A stretch of DNA of 64,000 nucleotides, from the NCBI RefSeq assembly GCF_013267195.1, contig NZ_CP053941.1, positions 1,364,001 through 1,428,000 on the forward strand. Reading direction: 5' to 3'. The stretch is from Halorubrum salinarum (GTDB taxonomy: Archaea > Halobacteriota > Halobacteria > Halobacteriales > Haloferacaceae). Under the pieces are notes generated by a model. That model was not told where the DNA came from, ran no database searches, and saw nothing but the letters and a program-made list of their open reading frames with translations. The first letter of the stretch is position 1; every line of letters starts with the position of its first letter. The position numbers and the translations under genes were made by a program. Of the stretch, positions 17,514 through 25,962 are shown piece after piece.

Positions 17514-18794
17514 ATGGACGACCGCATTCCGGTGACCGTGCTCTCGGGGGGACTCGGCGCGGGCAAGACGACGCTGTTGAACCACCTGCTCCGGAACGCC
17601 GGCGAGCGCGACGTCGCGGTCCTCGTCAACGACATGGGCGACGTGAACGTCGACGCGGACCTGATCGCCGAGGAGTCCGAGGTCGGCGTCGAGGGCGTCA
17701 CGGAGCTGTCGAACGGCTGTATCTGCTGCGAGCTCCAGGACGACCTCGAGAGCGCCGTGGTGCGGCTCGCCAACGAGCGCTCCTTCGACGCCCTCGTCGT
17801 GGAGTCGTCGGGCATCTCCGAGCCGGCGCCCGTCGCGCGGCTGTTCACGACCGAGTCGCGCGCGGCGGCCCGGTACCGCGTCGACGCGCTGGTGACCGTG
17901 ATCGACACCCGCCAGTTCCTCGACGCGTTTGCCGGCGACGAGGCGCCCGAGCGCCGCGTCGACCCGGACGCCGGCGGCGAGGACGCCGACCGGCCGCTCT
18001 CCGACCTCCTCGTCGAGCAGGTCGAGGTGTCGAACCTCGTGGTGTGTAACAAGGCGGACCTCTGTACCGAGGCGGAGCTCGACGAGGCGGTCGACCTCGT
18101 CGGGGCGCTCCAGCCGGACGCCGAGACGGTCGTCACGGAGTTCTCCGCGGTCGACCCGGACCGGATCCTCGACGTCGGGCTGTTCGACGAGCGCGCGCTC
18201 GGCGACCTCCCCGGCTGGAAGCGCGCGCTGGCAGAGGCCGACTCGGACGATGGCGGCCACGGCCACGGCGAGACCGACGAGCACGGTCACGACGACGACG
18301 GCCACGACCACCGCCACCCCGACGAGGTGTACGGCGTCACCTCCTTCACCTACCGCCGCCGGCGCCCGTTCCACCCCGACCGGATCGCCGCCGTCCTCCG
18401 GGACCTCCCGGCGGGCGTGGTCCGCTCGAAGGGGACGCTGTGGGTCGCGGGCACCGACCAGCGCCAGCAGGTCGGGCAGGCGGGGCGCTCGGTCCGCGTC
18501 ACCGCGCTCGGCCCGTGGATCGCCAGCGTCCCGGCGGTCGAGCGGGACATGCTCCGCGCGAACCGCCCCGACCTCGACTGGGACGACGAGCGCGGCGACC
18601 GCCGGACGGAGTACGTCGTCATCGGCACCGAGTTCGACGCGGACGCCCTCGTCTCGCGGTTCGACGACGCGCTGCTGACCGACGCCGAACTCGCGGAGCT
18701 CGGCGACCCAGGCGTCGGCGACGACCCGGCCGCGGTCGACCCCGCGCCCTTCCCCGCCGAACAGGGTGACGAGGTCGCGCTCCGGGAGCCGTAG
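17514..18794 (+). CDS. CobW/COG0523-type metallochaperone GTPase with His-rich loop
   Basis: 426 residues. P-loop GGLGAGKTTLL (12-22), the COG0523 metal site NGCICCEL (N67 onward, CxCC), then SSGISEPAPVARLF and the guanine motif VVCNKADLC (about 176-184). Between the GTPase and the C-terminal CobW_C domain there is a His/Asp/Gly-rich loop (about residues 247-268, 10 or so His) that should bind Zn2+ or another transition metal. The C-terminal domain starts with YGVTSFTYRRRRPFHPDRIAAVL. The protein probably delivers zinc to a client enzyme. No Zur-like regulator or client is adjacent. ATG start is fixed by the glycine-rich P-loop spacing. Confidence 0.9.
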   Translation: MDDRIPVTVLSGGLGAGKTTLLNHLLRNAGERDVAVLVNDMGDVNVDADLIAEESEVGVEGVTELSNGCICCELQDDLESAVVRLANERSFDALVVESSGISEPAPVARLFTTESRAAARYRVDALVTVIDTRQFLDAFAGDEAPERRVDPDAGGEDADRPLSDLLVEQVEVSNLVVCNKADLCTEAELDEAVDLVGALQPDAETVVTEFSAVDPDRILDVGLFDERALGDLPGWKRALAEADSDDGGHGHGETDEHGHDDDGHDHRHPDEVYGVTSFTYRRRRPFHPDRIAAVLRDLPAGVVRSKGTLWVAGTDQRQQVGQAGRSVRVTALGPWIASVPAVERDMLRANRPDLDWDDERGDRRTEYVVIGTEFDADALVSRFDDALLTDAELAELGDPGVGDDPAAVDPAPFPAEQGDEVALREP

Positions 18795-18824
18795 AATCGG
18801 TCGGAACCGAGGTCGGCCCGCCGC

Positions 18825-19064
18825 TCAGCAGGCGCAGCCGCTCCCGGTCGCGCGCTCGAAGCGCATCGCGTCGCCGCAGTCGGGACAGGTCGGCGTCCCC
18901 TCGGCGTCGCGGTCGAGCCCCTCGTCGTCCACGTCGACGTCGCGGACGCGGACGCCGCAGTCGTCGCACCAGTACGCCCCCTCGGAGCCGTCGTCGCCCG
19001 CGGTGCTGGGCGCCCGCTGCGTCGAGCCCGCGAGCGCGTCGGTCACCGTGTCGAAGATTCCCAT
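18825..19064 (-). CDS. Small zinc-ribbon protein
   Basis: 79 residues. Two Cys pairs, WCDDCGVRV and CPDCGDAMRFERATG, about 27 residues apart, form a typical zinc ribbon; the extreme C terminus GSGCAC adds two further Cys. The N terminus MGIFDTVTDALAGS is a short amphipathic helix, a pattern common in haloarchaeal zinc-ribbon proteins. It converges with the CobW-type gene, 30 bp away, so the two may be functionally tied through zinc, which is conjecture. Confidence 0.7.
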   Translation of the reverse strand: MGIFDTVTDALAGSTQRAPSTAGDDGSEGAYWCDDCGVRVRDVDVDDEGLDRDAEGTPTCPDCGDAMRFERATGSGCAC

Positions 19065-19168
19065 GCGCTAACTATCCGCATCGATCGTCTTAGTCTCCCG
19101 GTGTCGTGCGTTCGGGTCGCACAGCCGCCTCGCGGTCCCGAACCGCCCCGCTCGGCCCCGCCGCCCCG

Positions 19169-19495
19169 TCACAAAAGCGGCAGCGTGAGCGCGAGGAACG
19201 CGACGCCCAGCCCGACCCCGGCGTACAGCAGCCGCTCGAACCGCTGTCCGGAGGGGAGCGGTCCGGCGTCGACCGGCGGCGCCGACCGGACCAGCTGCCG
19301 GTGCGCGACCAGCGCGACCGCGGCGAACCCGACCGCCGAGGCCGCGAGCGCGAGGGGGAGCGACAGCCCGTAGGCGAGCCCGTACAGCGGCCCGAACGAG
19401 AAGACGAGCGTGAACGCGAGCCCGGTCGTCACGAGGAACGGGACCGGGTCTATCGGCTCGCCGCGGCGGTTGCGGGGGCGGGGCGCTACGACCAT
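19169..19495 (-). CDS. Small membrane protein
   Basis: 108 residues from the ATG at 19493-19495. Three helices: about 18-38, 44-64 and 88-107. The N terminus is basic (APRPRNRRGEP). The frame stays open far upstream, but that extension overlaps the divergent gene at 19554 and is Arg/Ser-rich shadow. I do not recognise a family. Confidence 0.55.
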   Translation of the reverse strand: MVVAPRPRNRRGEPIDPVPFLVTTGLAFTLVFSFGPLYGLAYGLSLPLALAASAVGFAAVALVAHRQLVRSAPPVDAGPLPSGQRFERLLYAGVGLGVAFLALTLPLL

Positions 19496-19553
19496 GGCCG
19501 CCGTACGTCCCGGACGGACAAGAGCTAAGTGGCGCACACCCGCCAGTCGGCGT

Positions 19554-19799
19554 ATGAGCGCCGAGGAGAGCGTCGACGGGGGAGACGACGAGGAGAGCCC
19601 CGGGATCCGCGAGGGGGTCGAGCGCTCCTCGGGGGACCCGAAGGTGTTGCTCGCGATGAACGCCGTGCTCTCGGCGTGGTTCGCGTGGATGGTCGTCTGG
19701 GGGCTCGACTTCCTCGGCGCGGCGACGCTGTCGGCGCGCAACGTCGCGACGCTGGCGCTGATCCTCTTCGCCGTGACGTACGTCGCCGTGCTCCGGTAG
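19554..19799 (+). CDS. Small two-helix membrane protein
   Basis: 81 residues. An acidic N terminus of about 30 residues precedes two hydrophobic helices (about 32-52 and 60-80). The start ATG at 19554 gives the acidic lead typical of cytosolic tails in haloarchaea. It lies just before upp but is separated by a 99-bp gap containing a TATA-like box, so it is likely its own unit. Function unknown. Confidence 0.55.
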   Translation: MSAEESVDGGDDEESPGIREGVERSSGDPKVLLAMNAVLSAWFAWMVVWGLDFLGAATLSARNVATLALILFAVTYVAVLR

Positions 19800-19866
19800 C
19801 GGTCGGCCGGTGCGGCCGGCGGCTCTCGGCGTCGACCGTCACCCGTCGAGCGGCCGACACGCCACG

Positions 19867-19872
19867 TTTTAA
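19867..19872 (+). promoter_or_regulatory. TATA-like box of upp
   Basis: TTTTAA ends 26 nt before the ATG of upp at 19899, predicting a leaderless transcript. Confidence 0.5.
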
Positions 19873-19898
19873 GACCGTTCCGGCCGCGGTTCCGACCA

Positions 19899-20573
19899 AT
19901 GACGATCGAAGACCGCGACGACGCGTACCTCATCACGCACGCGCTGGCGACGGACACCCTCTCGCGGCTGCGCGACGTGGAGACGGAGCAGGTCGCGTTC
20001 CGCAAGGGGCTGGTGAAGCTCGGCCGCATCTGCGGCTACGAGATCATCGACGGCGCGATGGAGACCGAGTACGTCCCCGTCGAGACCCCGCTGGAGGAGA
20101 CCACGGGCGAGCGCGTGAAGGGCCTCGACGACGTGGTGATCATCAACGTCCTCCGGGCCGCGACCCCGTTCGTCGAGGGGCTCCTGAAGGCGTTCCCCCG
20201 CGCGAAGCAGGGCGTCATCTCCGCCGGCCGCGACGAGGAGGCCGGGATGACCGACGGCGAGTTCCCGATCACCGTCGACTACGTGAAGCTCCCCGAGATC
20301 CGGCCGGACGACACCGTCATCGTCGCGGACCCGATGCTCGCGACGGGCTCGACGATGGTCGCCGTCCTCGACCACGTCCTCGACGAGGCGGACGACTTCG
20401 AGGACCTGTTCGTGCTGTCGGCGGTCTCCGCGCCCGCCGGCCTCGTCCGCGTGAGCGAGGCCGTCCCCGAGGCGGACCTCCTGACGGTCGCCATCGACGA
20501 CCGCCTCGACGACGACGGGTTCATCGTCCCCGGCCTCGGCGACGCCGGCGACCGGGCGTTCCGCACGGTGTGA
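19899..20573 (+). CDS. upp: Uracil phosphoribosyltransferase
   Basis: 224 residues, the family length. It salvages uracil with PRPP to make UMP. The PRPP-binding loop is [20 protein letters not shown] (about residues 142-161), the flexible-loop region lies around [33 protein letters not shown], and the uracil-binding C terminus is [25 protein letters not shown]. The N-terminal [20 protein letters not shown] also matches UPRT. Single gene, leaderless by promoter spacing. Confidence 0.95.
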   Translation: MTIEDRDDAYLITHALATDTLSRLRDVETEQVAFRKGLVKLGRICGYEIIDGAMETEYVPVETPLEETTGERVKGLDDVVIINVLRAATPFVEGLLKAFPRAKQGVISAGRDEEAGMTDGEFPITVDYVKLPEIRPDDTVIVADPMLATGSTMVAVLDHVLDEADDFEDLFVLSAVSAPAGLVRVSEAVPEADLLTVAIDDRLDDDGFIVPGLGDAGDRAFRTV

Positions 20574-20624
20574 GGCCCGCGGCGGGCGCGTCGCCGCCGC
20601 GAGCCCCCGCTCCCGTCGACGTAC

Positions 20625-20630
20625 TTTTAA
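20625..20630 (+). promoter_or_regulatory. TATA-like box of the small zinc-finger gene
   Basis: TTTTAA ends 25 nt before the ATG at 20656, consistent with leaderless transcription. Confidence 0.45.
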
Positions 20631-20655
20631 GAGCCGCCGCCGCGACCGGTACGAC

Positions 20656-20871
20656 ATGAGCGACGCGCCGACGACCGAGCCCTGCGACGCCTGCGGCGAC
20701 CCCACCACGGACGCGCTCGCGCGCACCGTCCGGCTGAGCGTCGACCGGGCGAACATCGACACCCAGCGGCTCTGCCCCGACTGCTTCGCCGACTGGATCC
20801 AGCGCTACCAGGACCGCCTCGGCTCCGGCGGCGACGAGGGCGACGACACCTCCGAGATCATCGTCGACTGA
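20656..20871 (+). CDS. Small zinc-finger protein
   Basis: 71 residues. CDACGDPTTDALARTVRLSVDRANIDTQRLCPDCFADWIQRYQ contains two CxxC pairs 27 residues apart around a short beta-hairpin, which is a treble-clef or ribbon-type zinc site, followed by an aromatic helix. The acidic tail ends at residue 71. Such proteins are common in haloarchaea and most have no known function. Confidence 0.7.
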   Translation: MSDAPTTEPCDACGDPTTDALARTVRLSVDRANIDTQRLCPDCFADWIQRYQDRLGSGGDEGDDTSEIIVD

Positions 20872-20978
20872 GCCCCGCGGCGGTCGCCCCGAGCCGGACG
20901 GCCGAACACCTTCGCTCCGGCCGGCAACGTCCGTTCCGACCGGCCGGCTTAAGCGTCGGCGGGACGGACCCCGTGGTA

Positions 20979-22262
20979 ATGGATCTCGCCATCGACGCCC
21001 CGGCCCCGGCGGCGCCCGACTGCGCCGCCGACGGGACGTGGCTCGCGTGTATCGACTGCGACGAGACGTTCGCCCCCTTCGAGGACGTCCGGTACACCTG
21101 CGACGAGTGCGACGGCCTGCTCGAAGTGCGGTACGACGACCCGCCGACGTTCGACGAGTTCGGGTCGGGCGCGTCGACCGACGGCCCCGAGCGCGGCGTC
21201 TGGCGCTACCGCGAGGCGCTCCCCTTCGACCTCGGCGTCACGCTCCCCGAGGGCGACACCCCCCTCCACCGCGTCCCGCGCATCGAGGAGGCGGTGGGCG
21301 TCGACGCGCTCCGGATCAAACACGAGGGGATGAACCCCACGGGCTCGTTCAAGGACCGCGGGATGACGGTCGGCGTCCGCGTCGCGAAGGAGCTGGGCGT
21401 CGGCGCGCTCGCCTGTGCGTCCACCGGCAACACCTCGGCCGCGCTCGCCGCGTACGGCGGTCGCGGCGACATGCAGACGCTCGTCCTCCTCCCCGCGGGG
21501 AAGGTCGCGGCCGGGAAGGTGGCGCAGGCGAGCCTCCACGGCGCGCGCATCCTGGAGGTCGACGGCAACTTCGACGCCTGCCTCGACATCGTCCAGGCGC
21601 TGGCCGCCCGCGGCGAGGCGTACCTGCTCAACTCGCTGAACCCGTTCCGCCTGGAGGGACAGAAGACGATCGGCTTCGAGATCTTAGAGGAGTTCTACGC
21701 CGACTACGGCGCCTTCCCGGACCGGATCGTCCTCCCCGTCGGCAACGCGGGCAACACCTCGGCGCTGTACAAGGGGTTCCGCGAGCTCGTCCAGGCGGGC
21801 GCGCTCGACGTCGACGAGGTCCCCAAGCTCACCGGCGTCCAGGCGGAGGGAGCTGCCCCGATGGTCGAGGCGATCGAGGAGGGGAACGACGAGATCCGGC
21901 GCTGGGAGGAGGTCGAGACGCGCGCGACCGCGATCCGCATCGGCAACCCGGTCAACGCGCCGAAGGCGATCCCGGGGATCCGCAACACCGGCGGCACCGC
22001 GGTCGCCGTCAGCGACCCGGAGATCACCGCCGCCCAGCGTCACCTCGCCGCCGAGGGGGTCGGCGTCGAACCGGCCTCCGCGGCGAGCCTCGCGGGCCTC
22101 AAGAAGCTCCGCCGCTCGGGCGTCGTCGGCGACGACGAGCGGGTCGTCTGCCTCACCACCGGGCACCTCCTGAAGGACCCCGACGCCGCCTACGAGGCCG
22201 GCGGCGAGCCCGAACCCGTCCCGAACGACGTCGACGCCGTCGTCGAGCACCTCGGCGACTGA
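20979..22262 (+). CDS. thrC: Threonine synthase
   Basis: 427 residues. It converts O-phosphohomoserine to threonine with PLP. The N-terminal zinc-ribbon-like start has CIDCDETFAPFEDVRYTCDECDG (about residues 23-45), followed by the PLP lysine in GSFKDRGM (about 119-126), the SxxNTSAALAAYGGRG region, and the phosphate loop VGNAGNTSALYKG (about 253-265). I chose the ATG at 20979; a GTG two codons earlier (20973) is possible. It stands alone; homoserine kinase and dehydrogenase genes are not here. A CTTAAG box lies about 28 nt upstream. Confidence 0.93.
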   Translation: MDLAIDAPAPAAPDCAADGTWLACIDCDETFAPFEDVRYTCDECDGLLEVRYDDPPTFDEFGSGASTDGPERGVWRYREALPFDLGVTLPEGDTPLHRVPRIEEAVGVDALRIKHEGMNPTGSFKDRGMTVGVRVAKELGVGALACASTGNTSAALAAYGGRGDMQTLVLLPAGKVAAGKVAQASLHGARILEVDGNFDACLDIVQALAARGEAYLLNSLNPFRLEGQKTIGFEILEEFYADYGAFPDRIVLPVGNAGNTSALYKGFRELVQAGALDVDEVPKLTGVQAEGAAPMVEAIEEGNDEIRRWEEVETRATAIRIGNPVNAPKAIPGIRNTGGTAVAVSDPEITAAQRHLAAEGVGVEPASAASLAGLKKLRRSGVVGDDERVVCLTTGHLLKDPDAAYEAGGEPEPVPNDVDAVVEHLGD

Positions 22263-22336
22263 GTCCCCCGCGACGACCCCCGCCCTCGCCGACCTCTCGG
22301 CGCCCCGCCGCTCGGACGTACGGCCGACACGGTTTG

Positions 22337-22347
22337 TATTAAATATT
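22337..22347 (+). promoter_or_regulatory. TATA box of the 7TM histidine kinase gene
   Basis: TATTAAATATT is the most AT-rich stretch of the gap. It includes the TTG at 22346 that could be mistaken for a start, which makes the ATG at 22385 (38 nt downstream) the better start. Confidence 0.6.
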
Positions 22348-22384
22348 GGGCAGCGGTACAACAAACGAATTGGTAGACGTTTCG

Positions 22385-24136
22385 ATGACGGCGCCGGTCG
22401 CCGCGCTCGCGGCGGCCGTGGCGGCCGGCGCCGCCGCGGTCGCGTTCGACCACCGCGACGAGCCCGGCGGCCTCGCCGCGACGGCGTTCATGTGCGCCAT
22501 CGCGTGGTGGTCCGCGGCGCTGTTCGGCGAGGCCGTCGCGTCGACGGAGGCGGGGAAGCTGTTCTGGCTCAACGTCCAGTACCCCGCGACCGCCGTCACG
22601 CCGGTCGCGGCCGTCGCGTTCGTCGCCTCCTACCTCGGGTACGACGCGTGGGTCTCGCGGCGCCGGATCCTCGCGCTGGCCGCCCCGCTCGCCGCGCTGA
22701 CGCTGCTGAGCTGGACGAACGACTACCACGGACTGGTCCGGACCGGGACCGACCTCGCCGCGTACGGCTCCGAGACGGTGCTGGTCCGGGAGCTCGGCCC
22801 GGCGTGGTGGGTGGGGTGGCTCTACTCGCAGGTGCTGCTCGTCGCGACGTTCGCCACGCTGGCGTACGGCGTGTACGACTCGGCGCCCGCGTTCCGCGTC
22901 TCCGCGGGGCTGCTGCTCGTCGGCGCCGGGGCGCCGTGGGCCGCGCAGTTCGTCGTCCTCGGCGGCGGCCCCGCGTTCCGGCCCGAGCTCCTCTTCGTGC
23001 TCACGGGCGTCGCGTTCACCGTCGCGGTCCGGCGGGGCCGGACGCTCGGCGTGACGCCGGTCGCCCGGCGGGTGACCCTGGAGGCCGTCCCGGACCCGAT
23101 CGTCGTCGTCGACCGGAGCGGCCGGATCGCGGACACGAACCCGGCGGCGCGCGCGTGGCTCGGCGACGATGTCGCGGTCGGCGCCGCGGTCGCGGACGCG
23201 CTGGCGAGCGCCCCCAAGGTCCGCGCCGCGTACCGCCGCGGAGAAGCCCCCGACGAGCCGCTCTCCGTCGAGGTCGACGGGGAGACGCGGTTCGTCTCGC
23301 TGTCGGCCGTCCCGCTCCCGACGCTCGGCAACCGGTCGCAGGGGACGGTGCTCCTGTTGCGCGACGTGACCGACTCGGAGCGAAACCGGCGTGACCTCGA
23401 AGTGGCGAACGACCGGCTCCAGACCCTGACGCACGCGCTGGCGCACGACCTGAAGAACCCGCTGTCGGTCGCGGACGGGTTCACCGACCTCGCGACCGCG
23501 GGCGACGAGGCGGCGATCGAGCGCGTCGAGGGCGCCCACGACCGGATGTTCGAGATCGTCGACGAGACGCTCGCCGCGGTCGACCACCCGGACCCCGACG
23601 CGGACGCCGAGCCGTTCTCGTTCGCGGCGCTGGCCGAGGACGCGTGGCGGACCGCGGAGACGGGGACCGCGACGCTGACGGTCGCGGGCGACGGGTCGTA
23701 CGCCGCGGACGAGGCCGCGGTCCGGAGCGTCTTGGAGAACCTCTTCCGGAACGCGGCGGTCCACGCCGGCACCGACCCGACCGTGACCGCCGTCGCGCTC
23801 GACGGAGGCTTCGCGGTCGTCGACGACGGCCCCGGGATCCCCCCGGCGGAGCGCGACCGCGTCTTCGAGCGCGGCTACACGACCGCGGACGACGGCACCG
23901 GGATCGGGCTCGCGTCCGTCGCGACGCTCGCGGCGTCGCACGGCTGGACCGTCGTCGCCGGGCGGGGCCGGGGCGAGGCGGACGCCGCGCTCGACGGGGA
24001 GACGGCGGCCGTCGGCGACGGCGCGGCGTTCGTCGTCCGGTTCGGCGCCCGGCCGGTCGAGGAGGTCGCGGCGCCGGTCGTCGCCGACCCGGACGACCTC
24101 GTCGCGCCGTCCGAGGCGCTCGCGGCGGAGGAGTGA
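22385..24136 (+). CDS. Sensor histidine kinase with N-terminal 7TM and PAS domains
   Basis: 583 residues. Six or seven membrane helices fill about residues 1-215 (the N-terminal 7TM histidine-kinase sensor type). A PAS domain follows (about 225-335: VPDPIVVVDRSGRIADTNPAARAWLG). The phosphoacceptor His lies in THALAHDLKNPLSVADGF. The ATPase domain has N-box LENLFRNAAVHAG, G1 DDGPGIPPAERDRVFERGYT and G2 DGTGIGLASVATLAASHGW. It should phosphorylate a partner receiver; none is adjacent. The stimulus is unknown. The start choice is explained by the TATA box at 22337. Confidence 0.92.
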   Translation: MTAPVAALAAAVAAGAAAVAFDHRDEPGGLAATAFMCAIAWWSAALFGEAVASTEAGKLFWLNVQYPATAVTPVAAVAFVASYLGYDAWVSRRRILALAAPLAALTLLSWTNDYHGLVRTGTDLAAYGSETVLVRELGPAWWVGWLYSQVLLVATFATLAYGVYDSAPAFRVSAGLLLVGAGAPWAAQFVVLGGGPAFRPELLFVLTGVAFTVAVRRGRTLGVTPVARRVTLEAVPDPIVVVDRSGRIADTNPAARAWLGDDVAVGAAVADALASAPKVRAAYRRGEAPDEPLSVEVDGETRFVSLSAVPLPTLGNRSQGTVLLLRDVTDSERNRRDLEVANDRLQTLTHALAHDLKNPLSVADGFTDLATAGDEAAIERVEGAHDRMFEIVDETLAAVDHPDPDADAEPFSFAALAEDAWRTAETGTATLTVAGDGSYAADEAAVRSVLENLFRNAAVHAGTDPTVTAVALDGGFAVVDDGPGIPPAERDRVFERGYTTADDGTGIGLASVATLAASHGWTVVAGRGRGEADAALDGETAAVGDGAAFVVRFGARPVEEVAAPVVADPDDLVAPSEALAAEE

Positions 24137-24187
24137 GCGGCTCGGCCGCGCCGGTTCCCGCTCGCCGGCGCGTCGGTCTGCTCGGTT

Positions 24188-25792
24188 CTACTCGTCGGCG
24201 CGCTCGTCGGCGCCGTCCAGCGTGATCTCGGTGATCTCCACGACGCGGTCGTCCGCCAGCAGCTCCTCGATCGCGGCGTCGGGGACCGCCGAGTCGAGGT
24301 TGTAGACGGTGAGCGCCTCGCCGCCCTGGGTCTCGCGGCCGTTGAACATCCCGGCGATGTTCACGCCGTGGTCGCCGAGGACGGTGCCGATGAGCCCGAT
24401 GACGCCGGGCTCGTCGGTGTTGCGCGCGACGAGCATGTGGCCGTACGGGACGGCGTCGACCCGGAACCCGTCGATCCGGACGATGCGGGCGTCCTCGCCC
24501 GCGAACAGCGTTCCCTCGACCGCGATCTCGTCGTCGCCGTTGCGCACGGTGACGCGGACGAGGCTCTGGAAGTCGTCCGTCTGTCGCGTCTTCGACTCCG
24601 TCACCTCGATACCGCGCTCCTCGGCGAGCCGCGGCGCGTTCACCGCGTTCACCTGCCACTCGAGCGGCTCGAAGACGCCCTTCAGCGCGCTCGCGGTGAC
24701 GAGGTCCACGTCCTCCGCGGCGATGTCGCCCTCGTAGGTGGCCTCGACCTCGGTGATCCGGCCGTCGAGCAGCTGGGCGGCGACCTTCCCGGCGGTCTCG
24801 GCCACGTCGATGTACGGCTCGATCCGGGGGAAGGCGCTCTCGTCGACGGAGGGCGCGTTGAGCGCGGTCAGCACGGGCTCGTCGTCGAACGCCGCCAGCA
24901 CCGCCTCCGCGGTGTCGACCGCGACGTTCTCCTGGGCGGCCTCCGTCGAGGCGCCGAGGTGGGGCGTCAAGACGATCTCCTCGACGTCGAGCAGCGGCGA
25001 GTCCTCGGGGAGCGGCTCCTCCGCGAAGGAGTCGAGCGCGGCGCCCGCGAGGACGCCGTCGTCGACCGCCGCGGCGAGCGCGTCCTCGTCGACGATGCCG
25101 CCGCGCGCGCAGTTGATGAGGTAGCCGCCCTCCAGCTGGGCCAGCTCGGCCTCCCCGATCATCCCTTCGGTCTCCGGGAGGAGGGGGGTGTGGATCGTCG
25201 CGAAGTCGCCCGCGGCGAGCGCGTCGTGGAGGTCCTCGACGAGTTCGGCGCCCATCCGGTCGGCGCGCTCCTCGGATATGTACGGGTCGTAGACGACCAG
25301 GTCCATCCCGAGCGAGTCGAGGCGCTTTGCGACCTCCTGACCGACCCGACCGAGGCCGACGATGGTGAGCGTCTTGTTGTTCACCTCGGTGCCGAGGAAC
25401 TCGCCTTTCGCCCACTCGCCGCCGACGAGGCGGCCGTGCGCCTGCGGGATCGAGCGCGCGACGGCGAACGTCATCGCGACGGTGTGCTCGGCGGCGGCGC
25501 GGACGTTGCCCTCGGGCGCGTTCGCGACGATGACGCCGTGGTCGGTGGCGGCCTCGATGTCGATGTTGTCGACCCCGATGCCGGCGCGGCCGACGATGAC
25601 GAGGTCGCTCGCGGCCTCGAAGACGGCCTCGCTCACGTCCGTCCCGGACCGGACGATCAGCGCGTTGGCGTCGGCGACGGCGTCGAGCAGCTCGTCGCCC
25701 TCGGCCTCGTAGTCGGTGACGACCTCGTGGCCGGCGTCTCTGAGTCGGTCCAACCCCGCGTCCGCGATGGGGTCGGTCACGAGTACCTTCAT
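24188..25792 (-). CDS. serA: D-3-phosphoglycerate dehydrogenase (long form)
   Basis: 534 residues. The first step of serine synthesis from 3-phosphoglycerate. NAD-binding GLGRVGQEVAKRLDSLGMDLVVYDPY (about 145-170), catalytic Arg in NCARGGIVDEDAL, catalytic Glu in DSFAEEPLPEDSP, catalytic His in VLTPHLGASTEAAQENVA. Then a long intervening domain (about 305-450) and a C-terminal ACT domain, MLVARNTDEPGVIGLIGTVLGDHGVNIAGM, likely to sense serine. The ATG at 25790-25792 begins the conserved MKVLVTDPIADAGLD; upstream codons in frame are not conserved-looking. A GTTAAC box near 25816 fits its promoter. Confidence 0.95.
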   Translation of the reverse strand: MKVLVTDPIADAGLDRLRDAGHEVVTDYEAEGDELLDAVADANALIVRSGTDVSEAVFEAASDLVIVGRAGIGVDNIDIEAATDHGVIVANAPEGNVRAAAEHTVAMTFAVARSIPQAHGRLVGGEWAKGEFLGTEVNNKTLTIVGLGRVGQEVAKRLDSLGMDLVVYDPYISEERADRMGAELVEDLHDALAAGDFATIHTPLLPETEGMIGEAELAQLEGGYLINCARGGIVDEDALAAAVDDGVLAGAALDSFAEEPLPEDSPLLDVEEIVLTPHLGASTEAAQENVAVDTAEAVLAAFDDEPVLTALNAPSVDESAFPRIEPYIDVAETAGKVAAQLLDGRITEVEATYEGDIAAEDVDLVTASALKGVFEPLEWQVNAVNAPRLAEERGIEVTESKTRQTDDFQSLVRVTVRNGDDEIAVEGTLFAGEDARIVRIDGFRVDAVPYGHMLVARNTDEPGVIGLIGTVLGDHGVNIAGMFNGRETQGGEALTVYNLDSAVPDAAIEELLADDRVVEITEITLDGADERADE

Positions 25793-25936
25793 GTCGAAAC
25801 GCACCCGCGGCGCGGGGTTAACGCTTTCCGAATCGCGCCGTTTTGCCGCCCGGTCGGATCCGCGTACGTGGACATCGACCCCTACGTTTCCGGTGGAGAA
25901 TACGCGTTCGTGGGTACCGATCGCGTCGGTACTCCC

Positions 25937-25943
25937 TTTTATA
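25937..25943 (+). promoter_or_regulatory. TATA box of the CNNM/HlyC-type gene
   Basis: TTTTATA ends 19 nt before the ATG at 25963. The divergent serA promoter lies in the same 170-bp gap. Confidence 0.5.
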
Positions 25944-25962
25944 CCCGCCCGCATGAGACCGT

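Noticed and set aside
22346-22384. TTG start for the 7TM kinase
   Set aside because: The TTG is inside the TATA box, so it cannot be in the transcript.
22190-23941. A long minus-strand frame over the 7TM kinase gene
   Set aside because: Arg-rich low-complexity translation and no promoter; the plus strand has a complete histidine kinase.
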